Shown in pieces: positions 1 to 7,784 of a stretch of 64,000 bases of DNA. The position numbers were made by a program, and so were the translations under genes. Source of the stretch: Pseudoalteromonas viridis (GTDB taxonomy: Bacteria; Pseudomonadota; Gammaproteobacteria; Enterobacterales; Alteromonadaceae); NCBI RefSeq assembly GCF_017742995.1, contig NZ_CP072425.1, positions 248,001-312,000 of the forward strand, given 5' to 3'. The notes below the pieces were generated by a model. The model searched no databases, was not told the origin of the DNA, and worked only from the letters and a program-made list of their open reading frames with translations. The number at the start of each line of letters is the position of its first letter. Position 1 is the stretch's first letter.

Positions 1-449
1 TGGTGATCAACTATCACATTGCCCACGACCCGGAAGTGCACGTTCATCGTATCGGCCGCACCGGTCGGGCAGGCAAAACCGGCGTAGCCTGCTCACTGAT
101 GAGCTATAAAGAGTCTCACAAAGTGAATATGCTCGAAGACTACCTAAACCTGCGTATCGAGCCGACGCCGCTGCCTGGCGAACAGGTACTTTCGAACCAG
201 GTGCATCGTGCGCCTATGGTCACAATACAAATTGACGGTGGTAAAAAGGCCAAACTGCGTCCTGGCGACATTTTGGGTGCACTTACGGCCAATCAAGCCT
301 TGCGCGGCGATCAGATTGGTAAGATTAAAGTCACCGCCATGTCTTCCTATGTGGCGGTAGAGCGCAAATACGCCAATCAGGCGGTGAAAGTGATCGGCGA
401 AGGAAAAATGAAGGGTCGTAATTTCCGCGCTCGCAAGCTAACCCGCTAA
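1..449 (+). CDS. dbpA: ATP-dependent RNA helicase DbpA, C-terminal part (cut by window edge)
   Basis: This is the last 148 or so residues of a DEAD-box RNA helicase that acts on 23S rRNA during large-subunit assembly. Helicase motif VI is visible at the start (HRIGRTGRAG), followed by the DbpA-specific RNA-binding domain (about residues 70-145 of the visible part) with KKAKLRPGDILGAL and the segment IGKIKVTAMSSYVAVER. That C-terminal domain is what separates DbpA from RhlE or SrmB. The ATPase motifs lie outside the window. The reading frame is open from base 1, so the start is not visible. A strong GC hairpin follows the stop codon, so transcription probably ends before the ribosomal protein pair. 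Confidence 0.95.
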   Translation, partial: VINYHIAHDPEVHVHRIGRTGRAGKTGVACSLMSYKESHKVNMLEDYLNLRIEPTPLPGEQVLSNQVHRAPMVTIQIDGGKKAKLRPGDILGALTANQALRGDQIGKIKVTAMSSYVAVERKYANQAVKVIGEGKMKGRNFRARKLTR

Positions 450-470
450 CACGCAACATCCTTAGAGGTT

Positions 471-497
471 GCAGCAGCGCCGAACCGGCGCTGCTGC
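471..497 (+). terminator. Hairpin downstream of dbpA
   Basis: An 11-bp perfect GC-rich stem (GCAGCAGCGCC / GGCGCTGCTGC) with loop GAACC starts 21 nt after the dbpA stop. There is no clear T-run, so it may act as a terminator or as a 3' end stabiliser. Confidence 0.6.
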
Positions 498-571
498 AAG
501 GCGCCTAATCCAGCCCCAACCACAAAGACACTATTACGAATTATTTTCATTTACCATTTTCATTACGGTTT

Positions 572-586
572 TGTTATGATATAACA
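572..586 (+). promoter_or_regulatory. Zur box upstream of the L31/L36 paralogue operon
   Basis: The sequence TGTTATGATATAACA matches the core of the gammaproteobacterial Zur operator (TGTTATANTATAACA) at all but one informative position. It sits 27 nt before the ATG of the L31 paralogue, where a bound repressor would block the promoter. This arrangement is known for ykgM/ykgO in other enterobacteria and vibrios; here it is read from the sequence only. Confidence 0.85.
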
Positions 587-613
587 CACGCATTCAATAA
601 ATTGGAGAAGAAA

Positions 614-871
614 ATGAAGCCAGATATCCACCCTGATTACCACTTAGTTGCCTTTCACGATACCTCAGTAGACAAGTATTTTATTGTGGGCTCCACCATC
701 AAGACCGACCGCACGGTAGAGGTGGACGGCGTGACTTATCCATACGTACCTATCGATGTATCGAGCGAGTCTCACCCTTTCTATACCGGTAAACAAAAAC
801 TGGTTGCCAGCGATGGTCGGGTGGCCCAGTTTAACCGCCGCTTTAAGAATCTGGCTGGTAAAAAAGGATAA
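614..871 (+). CDS. rpmE2: 50S ribosomal protein L31 type B (zinc-free paralogue)
   Basis: An 85-residue L31 of the type B (YkgM) family. It has no cysteine at all, so it cannot hold the zinc ribbon of the housekeeping L31. Family knowledge says such copies replace zinc-binding L31 under zinc starvation and release zinc from ribosomes. The family hallmark start [10 protein letters not shown] follows ATG at 614, with GGAG seven bases upstream; a TTG four codons earlier is less likely. The Zur box at 572-586 fits zinc-responsive repression. The L36 paralogue follows after 5 nt, so the two are one operon. Confidence 0.95.
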   Translation: MKPDIHPDYHLVAFHDTSVDKYFIVGSTIKTDRTVEVDGVTYPYVPIDVSSESHPFYTGKQKLVASDGRVAQFNRRFKNLAGKKG

Positions 872-876
872 TCACC

Positions 877-1014
877 ATGAAAGTACTCAGCTCACTGAAA
901 AGTGCCAAATCTCGCCCGGGTTGCCAGGTGGTTAAACGCCGTGGCCGGGTATATGTGATCTGCAAAGATAACCCGCGCTTTAAAGCGGTTCAGGGTAAGA
1001 AGAAAAAGCGCTAA
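877..1014 (+). CDS. rpmJ2: 50S ribosomal protein L36 type B (zinc-free paralogue)
   Basis: A 45-residue protein of the YkgO type of L36: [20 protein letters not shown] at the N-terminus and a KKKKR tail. The ordinary L36 binds zinc with three cysteines and a histidine. Here only two cysteines remain (positions 16 and 29), and asparagine and phenylalanine stand in the region of the other ligands, so zinc binding is probably lost. It lies 5 nt after rpmE2 and shares its Zur-box promoter. With L31 type B it forms the zinc-sparing ribosomal set. The gene is short but its sequence is unmistakable. Confidence 0.93.
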   Translation: MKVLSSLKSAKSRPGCQVVKRRGRVYVICKDNPRFKAVQGKKKKR

Positions 1015-1030
1015 GCGAGATTAATAGTGC

Positions 1031-1058
1031 CGCCGGTTGTTATTCAACCGGCGATTTA
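1031..1058 (+). terminator. Terminator of the rpmE2-rpmJ2 operon
   Basis: A perfect 9-bp stem CGCCGGTTG / CAACCGGCG with loop TTATT, 16 nt after the L36 stop; the T-tail is short (ATTT). Confidence 0.65.
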
Positions 1059-1098
1059 GAACGTATTCCTTTCACACAACAGAGCAGATTGTCACACC

Positions 1099-1839
1099 TT
1101 ATAGCTGCCTGGCATTGCGCTGTAACTGCTCGCCAATGTTATCCACCAGCGTAAACTGATTGAGCCTGGCATCACCCAGTCTGACTTGCTCATTATCCTG
1201 GCTGCTTTGTTCCATCAGGGCTTTAAAATCAATGATGTCGGCAAAATTGCTGCGGTCAATATCGTATTTAGCCCAGTAGCCTCCGCGCTCATTAGGCCCT
1301 TTTAGCAGCTCAATCCCTTCCATCATGGTATCCTGAAAGGCTTGTGCCAGAGCCACCAGGTCCTGATTTTCATTAAGCTTCTGCTCGAGCAACAGCTTTT
1401 CACTGTCTGTCAAGTCATCACCACTGACAACCAAAGCCCCTTCCTCATTGACAGAGAATCCCCATGCCTTGTCGTTCAATCCCGGCGCAAGCCGCTCCAC
1501 CTCTTGCTCCACTTTGGCAAACTCGGCACTCATGTCCTCGGCAATTTTAGGAATAGAAACGGCAAACAACATCCCAGTGGCGGCATCCATACGCTCGCTA
1601 TATTGCTCTGGTGTTTCCTGCTCATCAGAGGCGGTGATCACTAAGGGTCGGTCATAAACCAGTGCCGGTGATGGCGCTTGCGCACCGTGGTATACGTCTT
1701 TGGCTAACACTTGCCCATCATTGTTGGCGGTCGGTGTATCGGCCTGTTTGGCCGCCTTGAGGTTGCTACTGGTCGCTACCTTGTTTTGCACGTCAAACTG
1801 CGCGCTTGCTCCCCCACTGCTGGGTGTGGTCACTTTCAT
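1099..1839 (-). CDS. Hypothetical protein, acidic, no recognised domain
   Basis: A 246-residue protein that I do not recognise. The first 80 residues are Ser/Thr/Ala/Gln rich and probably disordered; the rest is acidic and likely helical (IPKIAEDMSAEFAKVEQEVERL, then SEKLLLEQKLNENQDL). There is no signal peptide or membrane segment. I chose the ATG at 1839 because AAGGA lies 7 nt upstream; an ATG nine codons earlier has no comparable ribosome binding site. The N-terminal low-complexity region followed by a compact helical part resembles uncharacterised flagellar or phage-like accessory proteins, but that is only an impression. It is transcribed alone, convergent to the L31/L36 operon. Confidence 0.75.
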   Translation of the reverse strand: MKVTTPSSGGASAQFDVQNKVATSSNLKAAKQADTPTANNDGQVLAKDVYHGAQAPSPALVYDRPLVITASDEQETPEQYSERMDAATGMLFAVSIPKIAEDMSAEFAKVEQEVERLAPGLNDKAWGFSVNEEGALVVSGDDLTDSEKLLLEQKLNENQDLVALAQAFQDTMMEGIELLKGPNERGGYWAKYDIDRSNFADIIDFKALMEQSSQDNEQVRLGDARLNQFTLVDNIGEQLQRNARQL

Positions 1840-2112
1840 CCTATTTTCCTTATAGATATCTGGCATGTACGGCTTAAAGACACTCTAACGAATAAAGTGC
1901 CGTACTTTCAATAAGTCATCGGCCGATGACGGCAATACTTGAGCACGATATGCAGCGTCAGAGCGCACGACTCAACAGCAACCAAGCTGCAACGCTGACA
2001 CCCGCCTTTGCACGCCCAAAGTAAAAATTTGTAAACATTAACGGAACATTAAATTCAAAGTTACAACTGCGGTCTAGGCTCTAAGAGCAACAATAAAAAA
2101 GGACCTGTCATT

Positions 2113-2517
2113 ATGATAAAAACTGCACATCAACGTATACCTTCTGACGTCACAGTCGATATGAACCCCATGCTGGATATTGTATTTATTTTGCTGATAT
2201 TTTTTATTGTCACGGCCAGCTTTATGCGAGAAACCGCGCTGCCGCTCAACCGAACCGATCAAGCTGTGACTGCGGTTGTGCCTAACCTGACACCGGTATT
2301 TTCAATCGATGCCAAAAATCAGGTCTACCTGAACAATCGGCAAATCGATCTCGACAGTGTGAGTATTAACGTCGCCCGCCTGGGTGCACAGGGAGAGATC
2401 ACCAGTATTAGTCTGCGTGCTCACCCAAACAGCCAGCATGCCACACTGGTAAGCGTACTCGATGCAATTAAAGCCCAGACCAGTGCCCCGGTTTCTTTAG
2501 GTGAAACACTGAAGTAA
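2113..2517 (+). CDS. ExbD/TolR-family biopolymer transport protein (orphan)
   Basis: A 134-residue ExbD/TolR-like protein. One N-terminal membrane helix contains the family's key aspartate (MLDIVFILLIFFIVTASF, about residues 20-37), followed by a periplasmic domain of about 90 residues. Such proteins couple the proton motive force to TonB- or Tol-type machines together with an ExbB/TolQ partner. No exbB, tonB or receptor gene is adjacent: the neighbours are unrelated genes on the other strand. It may serve a partner elsewhere or a paralogous TonB system. RBS AGGA is 9 nt before the ATG. A hairpin follows the stop. Confidence 0.88.
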   Translation: MIKTAHQRIPSDVTVDMNPMLDIVFILLIFFIVTASFMRETALPLNRTDQAVTAVVPNLTPVFSIDAKNQVYLNNRQIDLDSVSINVARLGAQGEITSISLRAHPNSQHATLVSVLDAIKAQTSAPVSLGETLK

Positions 2518-2523
2518 TCACCG

Positions 2524-2546
2524 TGACCCGGCAGCCTGCCGGGTCA
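2524..2546 (+). terminator. Hairpin after the ExbD-like gene
   Basis: A 9-bp stem TGACCCGGC / GCCGGGTCA with a 5-nt loop begins 6 nt after the stop codon; a TTTT run follows about 10 nt later, so termination may be inefficient. Confidence 0.55.
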
Positions 2547-2625
2547 GGATCACTGTTTTACAACCTGAACATAGTTAAACCACTTTGCAAATTACAAAAC
2601 AGTCTATGCTAATCCTGATGTACAA

Positions 2626-3012
2626 TTAACGGACTTTCTTCCAGATCTCTCGTTCGACAAACTGGCCATTTTCGTACAGCTCATGGTGCCATAAATCACC
2701 TTCTACTTTGTAGCTAAAGGCCATGGTTCTGCCCAGTAATGACGTAACGTTGCCGTACTCATAGGTTTCGATAAACTGATCGCCCTTTAACACATAAGTG
2801 CCACCTCCCGCATATTTAAACTTACCCTGACTCTGGGTGATATAGCTATGGTGTGTTGGGGTGATCAATTTCACCGAGGTTAATTGCGGTGCTTTGGCAG
2901 ACACTATGCCCTCTGCTGTGGCGTACTGTCCTTCAACAAACTCCCAGCTACCCAGTAACGGGTTTGCCAATGCCGTGCCACTCACCAGAGCGGTTAAGAT
3001 CAGAGATTTCAT
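2626..3012 (-). CDS. Secreted lipocalin-like small protein
   Basis: A 128-residue protein with a short Sec signal peptide (MKSLILTALVSGTALA, cleavage near residue 16) and then LLGSWEFVEGQYATAEG, a start typical of lipocalin-like beta-barrel domains that open with a G-x-W motif. The rest is beta-rich (YITQSQGKFKYAGGGTYVLK, FIETYEYGN). A periplasmic small-molecule or stress role is possible, but no substrate can be inferred. It is divergent from the spondin-N lipoprotein, with a 213-nt gap. Similar exported proteins are common in marine Alteromonadales and are mostly uncharacterised. Confidence 0.75.
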   Translation of the reverse strand: MKSLILTALVSGTALANPLLGSWEFVEGQYATAEGIVSAKAPQLTSVKLITPTHHSYITQSQGKFKYAGGGTYVLKGDQFIETYEYGNVTSLLGRTMAFSYKVEGDLWHHELYENGQFVEREIWKKVR

Positions 3013-3225
3013 ATAAATTCCTTTAATAGCGTCATGTTTTTACGAGTCTTACATATCTGGGATGGAAAAACAGTTGAGGATCTCTCAAGTCGGTACACCT
3101 CGGTTTACTTTATCCGAGTGACACAGACCGAGGATAACCTGTACATTTTTTACACTAAACGTGAAATAGCACGGCCATTGCTCAGGTCTTGTTACCAGAC
3201 CCTGACTCACTTACACGAGGCTAAT

Positions 3226-4071
3226 ATGAGCACAGCTAACACATCACTTTGCGCACTTATTCTGTTTACGTTGACGGCCTGCGGCGGCGGAGGCGGAGGG
3301 GAGACAACTCAGGCGAATACCAGCAACAACACAAGCGGTGAAACAAGTGCAGAGACATCCAGCGCTGATACAAGTTCGAATACCAGCACTGACACAAGTA
3401 CGAATACCAACACTGACACAAATACAGATACCAGCACTGATACAGCAACCAACGAGCAGGCTGAGGACACTGCCACCTATCAGCTGACCTTTACCCGCAC
3501 CTGGGAAGCCGACAACTTTGCCACTAACTTCCCGGCGAACTCGCACTTCTCTCCCCTGGTTGGACTCACTCACAATGCAGACGGCTTCATCTTTAAACCC
3601 GACCTCACCGCCTCTGCAGGCATGATCAGCATGGCCGAAACGGGCTCCAAGTCCCAGCTCAAAGACGAGATCAGCGCCATCCAAAATGCCGGTCATTCAA
3701 ATTACCTGATTGACGAATCGGGTGTCCCAAACAGCGCCAAAAGCATTTCCTTTACTTTCGAAGCCAGTCAGCAATTTCCGCTGCTGAGTGTGGTGTCTAT
3801 GGTTGCGCCCAGCCCTGACTGGTTTATCGGTCTTCAAGGCGTGCCTTTGTTTACAGACAATCAGTGGCTGGACAGTCAAACCATTCAGCTCAAGGTTTAC
3901 GATGCCGGCAGTGACAGCGGGTCACGCTTTGGCTCGGCTAACCAGGCTACCAGCCCCGCAGAGCCGGTAATGCTGCTCACCAGTGACCCCGCTGACAGCG
4001 ATTTTGCGGCAGGTGTGCACCGCGAGTCTGGTGCCTACATAGGTATGATTGAAATCAAGCGTATGCAATAG
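3226..4071 (+). CDS. Spondin N-domain lipoprotein
   Basis: A 281-residue lipoprotein. A signal peptide ends in a lipobox (LTLTACGGGG) with a poly-Gly tail after the lipidated cysteine. Residues 25-80 are a Thr/Ser/Asn/Asp linker that includes three 8-residue repeats. From about residue 85 a spondin_N-type domain follows: YQLTFTRTWEADNF, HFSPLVGLTHNADGFIF, VSMVAPSPDWFIGLQGVPLF, DAGSDSGSRFGSANQAT. In animals this fold is in extracellular matrix proteins; bacterial versions are exported and poorly understood, probably calcium binding. The ATG at 3226 was chosen because it begins the signal peptide, with ACGAGG upstream; an in-frame ATG at 3034 would add 64 residues that do not fit export. Confidence 0.85.
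   Translation: MSTANTSLCALILFTLTACGGGGGGETTQANTSNNTSGETSAETSSADTSSNTSTDTSTNTNTDTNTDTSTDTATNEQAEDTATYQLTFTRTWEADNFATNFPANSHFSPLVGLTHNADGFIFKPDLTASAGMISMAETGSKSQLKDEISAIQNAGHSNYLIDESGVPNSAKSISFTFEASQQFPLLSVVSMVAPSPDWFIGLQGVPLFTDNQWLDSQTIQLKVYDAGSDSGSRFGSANQATSPAEPVMLLTSDPADSDFAAGVHRESGAYIGMIEIKRMQ
3370..3441 (+). repeat. Three 24-bp in-frame tandem repeats in the spondin lipoprotein
   Basis: Three direct 24-bp units (3370-3393, 3394-3417, 3418-3441) differ by a few bases and encode the octapeptides TSSNTSTD, TSTNTNTD and TNTDTSTD. They form the flexible linker between the lipid anchor and the folded domain. Repeats of this kind can change copy number without a frameshift. Confidence 0.85.
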
Positions 4072-4085
4072 TCATTAGCACTCAG

Positions 4086-4132
4086 GAATAGACTGATGCT
4101 CCTCCTGTTGAAGGGGAAGCGTCAGCCTATTC
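4086..4132 (+). terminator. Imperfect hairpin downstream of the spondin lipoprotein
   Basis: GAATAG at 4086 pairs with CTATTC ending at 4132, and the stem continues with a few mismatches and wobbles to a GTTGA loop (about 18 pairs). No T-run follows. It could be a rho-independent-like end or an RNA structure in the 194-nt gap before the hexosaminidase; nothing else was seen in that gap. Confidence 0.4.
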
Positions 4133-4265
4133 TGCACCTTACTCATGATTGCAGCCCTGGATCCGCGACTGAACACATCAGATTGAAAATCTCTCATTTG
4201 CACTGTTCCCATAAACACGATTTTATAGCGTTATTGTTGTTCTGTATTTCAGGGAAAAGATCATT

Positions 4266-6710
4266 ATGTTGGCTCGATTTAAGCCTTTGCTGTGTGGCGT
4301 GTTTATAAGTTTACTGGTGATCCCTGCCGTTCAGGCGCAACCATTTGACCAGACGCCCATTTTGATGCCTATGCCAGCTTCCTTGGTGCAGTCGGCGCAA
4401 ACGCTGGCATTAGATAAGCCGCTGACACTCTCGCTTAACGGCTTGTCGCCACAGCGCAGCGCGTTTATTAAAACCTACTATCAGCAACAATTCTCCGATT
4501 TTGGGTATCAGGTGTCGCCGGTCACCACCGAAGCGGCTTTGCCCATAGTCGTAGCAGTCGGACACTCACAGGCCTCCACTTATCGCCTCCCAATGCTTAA
4601 CCAGAATGAGCAGTATCAGCTGAGTATCAGCAAAACAGGCGTAGTTATTAGCGCACCTGCTGAGTTTGGTGCTCTCAATGCGCTGGCAACGCTCAGCCAG
4701 TTATTATATTTCGCCCGTGACAGCCGTGAACTGGCGCTGTTGCAGATAGAAGATAGCCCCCGCTTTCCCTGGCGTGGACTGCTGCTCGACAGCGTCCGCC
4801 ATTTTATTTCCGTCGCAGCGATTAAACGCCAACTGCGCGGCATGGCTGCGGCCAAGCTGAATGTGTTTCACTGGCACCTGACAGACGATCAGGGCTGGCG
4901 TTTTGCCTCCAAAGCGTATCCAAAACTACATAAGCTTGCCTCAGACGGTCAGTACTATACGCAGGCAGAGATCAAAGAGGTGGTGCAGTACGCCAGTCAT
5001 CTGGGGATCCGGGTGGTGCCGGAGCTTGATGTGCCCGGACATGCCTCTGCCATTGCGGTTGCCTATCCGGAGTTAATGACTCAGGTTAAGCCTTATCAGA
5101 TGGAAGATGGCTGGGGGGTGTTTGAACCGCTGCTCGACCCAAGCAAACCCCAAGTATATGACTTTATCGACGCCATGGTTGCTGAGCTTGCCACGCTTTT
5201 TCCGGATCCTTACTTGCACATAGGCGGAGACGAAGTTCATCCAAAACACTGGCAGGAAAGTAAACGGGTGCAGGCCTATATGGACAAACATCAGCTCGCC
5301 ACAAGCGCCGACTTACAAGCACATTTCAACGCTAAGGTGCAGGCTATCTTGCGCCGTCATAACAAAAAAATGATGGGCTGGGATGAGATTTTCCACCCGG
5401 CACTGGACAAAGATGTAATGATCCAGTCGTGGCGCGGCAAGGCCAGCCTGAGCCAGATCGCCGCCCAAGGCTATCCCGCCCTGTTGTCAGCCGGTTTTTA
5501 CATCGACCAGCCACAGCCGACTGACTACCATTATCGCAATGAGCCGTTTGATACCGGTTTGCATCGCGCGCATCCGCTTGAAGAGAGTGAGACCTTTCAG
5601 GCCTGGGACTTCACTATGCCCCGGCTCAAAGGCAGTGCGGTGACAGGCAAACTGGTGCTGGTGTCTGAGCAAAACACGCTGCGCCATGCCTATATCCAAC
5701 TCAACGACCAGCCATTTAAGCAGGCGCAACTCGATAGCCACTTAATACCCTATGATGCCGGTATGTCACGGCTCAACGCCATCATCGACAGCTGGATGGG
5801 TCCGACCCGGGCACAGCTGACACTGAGTCCTGAGGCTGGGTTGTCGGGCCGGATCCTTATCGGTAACGCCGTTTATCCGGTCTCGGGAAACTTAGATCCA
5901 CATTTTACTCATGCTGACTTGACCAATATGCCATTCCTGAGCGCGATGAGTGCCCAGGCGCAGCGCAATATTCTCGGTGGCGAGGCGACCCTCTGGAGTG
6001 AGCTGGTGACTGAACAAAACCTGGATGTACGCAGCTGGCCACGTTTGTTTGCCATCGCAGAACGGCTTTGGTCTGAGCGTACTCGGACAGACACAGAGCA
6101 CATGTACCAAAGGTTGTTACCTGTCTCAGACTTTGCCGATGCCATTGGCCTGCACCATAAAAAGCAGTTCAGACACGGGCTCAGTAGCGTGCTGGCACAG
6201 CACAACAGCCCTGGCAACCTGGCGTTGCTGATGCGCTTTGCGGAGCAACTTGAACCTGCCAGTTATTACACGCGCCATCACATAAAATATCAGCAGGGCT
6301 TGTATCATCAAAATGCACCATTGACTCAGCTGGTCGACTTTCTGCCGGTAGAAAGCCCGGCTCTGATCCAGCTCTATCAGCAATTAGCACAATTCAGACG
6401 CGGTGATCGCAACATGTTGCAGCGCATAGAGAGCCAGCTGACAATCTGGCAAGCAGACTATCGCCAGTTAGCGCATTTGCTGCGACAGATCCCGGAGCTG
6501 AACGCACTTTCAAAACCACTAGAGCAGGCACAGGAAGTTAATGACATCAGCCTGGCAGTGATCCGTAGCTGCATAGTGCAGAAATCTATACCAGAAACCG
6601 AAGTACAGCAATTGGCGACTCGATTGCACAGCATTCAGCGTCACGGCGTGGAAGTGGTGGTCGCGACCGGACTATTCAGCGAGCATTTACTAAACGCTTG
6701 CCGGGACTAA
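4266..6710 (+). CDS. Beta-N-acetylhexosaminidase, glycoside hydrolase family 20
   Basis: An 814-residue exported enzyme that releases GlcNAc from chitooligosaccharides or other N-acetylhexosaminides by substrate-assisted catalysis. The signal peptide covers about residues 1-24 (cleavage near VQAQP). An N-terminal GH20b-like domain (25-165) precedes the GH20 barrel, which opens with FPWRGLLLDSVRHF and KLNVFHWHLTDDQGWRF. The catalytic Asp-Glu pair is D322-E323 in LHIGGDEVHPKHW. A later WGP/WSE segment (GGEATLWSELV) is also conserved in the family. The C-terminal 200 residues are helical. It stands alone and faces the LysR gene tail to tail with a 29-nt gap. Chitin turnover is typical of marine heterotrophs. 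Confidence 0.95.
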   Translation: MLARFKPLLCGVFISLLVIPAVQAQPFDQTPILMPMPASLVQSAQTLALDKPLTLSLNGLSPQRSAFIKTYYQQQFSDFGYQVSPVTTEAALPIVVAVGHSQASTYRLPMLNQNEQYQLSISKTGVVISAPAEFGALNALATLSQLLYFARDSRELALLQIEDSPRFPWRGLLLDSVRHFISVAAIKRQLRGMAAAKLNVFHWHLTDDQGWRFASKAYPKLHKLASDGQYYTQAEIKEVVQYASHLGIRVVPELDVPGHASAIAVAYPELMTQVKPYQMEDGWGVFEPLLDPSKPQVYDFIDAMVAELATLFPDPYLHIGGDEVHPKHWQESKRVQAYMDKHQLATSADLQAHFNAKVQAILRRHNKKMMGWDEIFHPALDKDVMIQSWRGKASLSQIAAQGYPALLSAGFYIDQPQPTDYHYRNEPFDTGLHRAHPLEESETFQAWDFTMPRLKGSAVTGKLVLVSEQNTLRHAYIQLNDQPFKQAQLDSHLIPYDAGMSRLNAIIDSWMGPTRAQLTLSPEAGLSGRILIGNAVYPVSGNLDPHFTHADLTNMPFLSAMSAQAQRNILGGEATLWSELVTEQNLDVRSWPRLFAIAERLWSERTRTDTEHMYQRLLPVSDFADAIGLHHKKQFRHGLSSVLAQHNSPGNLALLMRFAEQLEPASYYTRHHIKYQQGLYHQNAPLTQLVDFLPVESPALIQLYQQLAQFRRGDRNMLQRIESQLTIWQADYRQLAHLLRQIPELNALSKPLEQAQEVNDISLAVIRSCIVQKSIPETEVQQLATRLHSIQRHGVEVVVATGLFSEHLLNACRD

Positions 6711-6739
6711 GATGAGGCCAGACACATTACTGCAAGCAG

Positions 6740-7681
6740 CTAGCACTCAGCCATTTGAACAGGCTCAGAGATCGCGCCCTGCACCAGAGTTCTGAGCCAA
6801 CTATTTTTGTCATCCGTGCTGCGCTTGCTCAGCCACAGCATGGCAATATCAAAATCCGGCACCGGCAGCGGTGGGGCAAAGTATGTCAGGCCAGCCTCAT
6901 CGCATGCCAGCTGGGCCATTTTTAACGGCACTATGGCCACCAGACGTCGCCCAATGAGTAAACGCTGTATCGTCAGGAAGTTACGACTTGCAACCGTGAC
7001 CCGACGCGTCAGCCCGGTGCTGGCAAGTAACTGATCTACCTGAGTCGTGAGTCGACCGTCTGGGCTTACCAGCGCATGTTCGATCTGGGCGAAAGTGGTC
7101 AGGCTCAGGGGGATCTCTGCGGCAAATACGCCCGGATCGGCCAGGCAAACATGGCGCTCGGTATACAGCACCTGGCGTTCAAAGGCTTCTCCCGGCTCTG
7201 TGATACTGCCAATCACCAGATCCAGCTTTTCCTGCTCACTCAGCGCTATATAGTTGCTGCGATTGACATTCACAAAGCTGACCTGGGCATGGGGTGCCTC
7301 AGCGCGAATACGGTCGTAAATCAAAGGAGCAAAGTTAAGCTCAGCATAATCTGTCAGACCAATACGACACACTCCCTGGTACTCACCAGGAACAAACTGT
7401 GGCGTATGCAGTAAGTTGTCCGACACCATATCCAGCAGCTGCTCTATCACAGGCGCAACCTGGTTTGCGTAATCGGTGGGTTCCATGATGTGCCCCTTGC
7501 GCTCAAACAGCACATCGTCCAGTAACCGGCGCAGTCGCGCCAGAGAATGGCTCATTGCTGACTGACTGACACACGCCTGCTCGGCCGCCACACTGACACT
7601 GCGACAACGATACAAATAGGCAAAGGCCACCAGTAAATTTAAATCTATCTGCCGCCACGGCACATCATCAAAGCGCATCAC
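6740..7681 (-). CDS. LysR-family transcriptional regulator
   Basis: A 313-residue LysR-type regulator. The N-terminal winged helix is clear (DLNLLVAFAYLYRCRSVSVAAEQACVSQSAMSHSLARLRRLLDD), followed by a substrate-binding domain from about residue 95. The form 'QIDLNLL..' and the RxLLDDVLFER segment place it in the NodD/SyrM-like branch. It is divergent from the chromate transporter with a 103-nt gap that holds an inverted repeat of LysR type (7700-7719), so control of chrA and autoregulation are likely but not proven. The ligand cannot be inferred. Confidence 0.92.
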   Translation of the reverse strand: MMRFDDVPWRQIDLNLLVAFAYLYRCRSVSVAAEQACVSQSAMSHSLARLRRLLDDVLFERKGHIMEPTDYANQVAPVIEQLLDMVSDNLLHTPQFVPGEYQGVCRIGLTDYAELNFAPLIYDRIRAEAPHAQVSFVNVNRSNYIALSEQEKLDLVIGSITEPGEAFERQVLYTERHVCLADPGVFAAEIPLSLTTFAQIEHALVSPDGRLTTQVDQLLASTGLTRRVTVASRNFLTIQRLLIGRRLVAIVPLKMAQLACDEAGLTYFAPPLPVPDFDIAMLWLSKRSTDDKNSWLRTLVQGAISEPVQMAEC

Positions 7682-7699
7682 CCAAATCCCATATTATTC

Positions 7700-7719
7700 A
7701 TAGTTACAATCAAAACTAT
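7700..7719. promoter_or_regulatory. Candidate LysR operator between the LysR gene and chrA
   Basis: ATAGTT and AACTAT form a 6-bp inverted repeat with an 8-nt AT-rich spacer in the middle of the divergent gap. Size and dyad fit the T-N11-A type of LysR site. Binding is inferred from position only. Confidence 0.45.
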
Positions 7720-7784
7720 TAATTTGAATCATTCTACGTCATTTTTTACCCTAGCGGCAGTCGTGATAACAGAGCATCGATACT

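Noticed and set aside
3034..3225. Upstream extension of the spondin lipoprotein by 64 codons
   Set aside because: The added residues would bury the signal peptide and lipobox inside the protein; ATG 3226 has a better ribosome site.
4096..4308. Small open frame upstream of the hexosaminidase gene
   Set aside because: It overlaps the hexosaminidase start in another frame, lacks a Shine-Dalgarno site and has no protein-like character.
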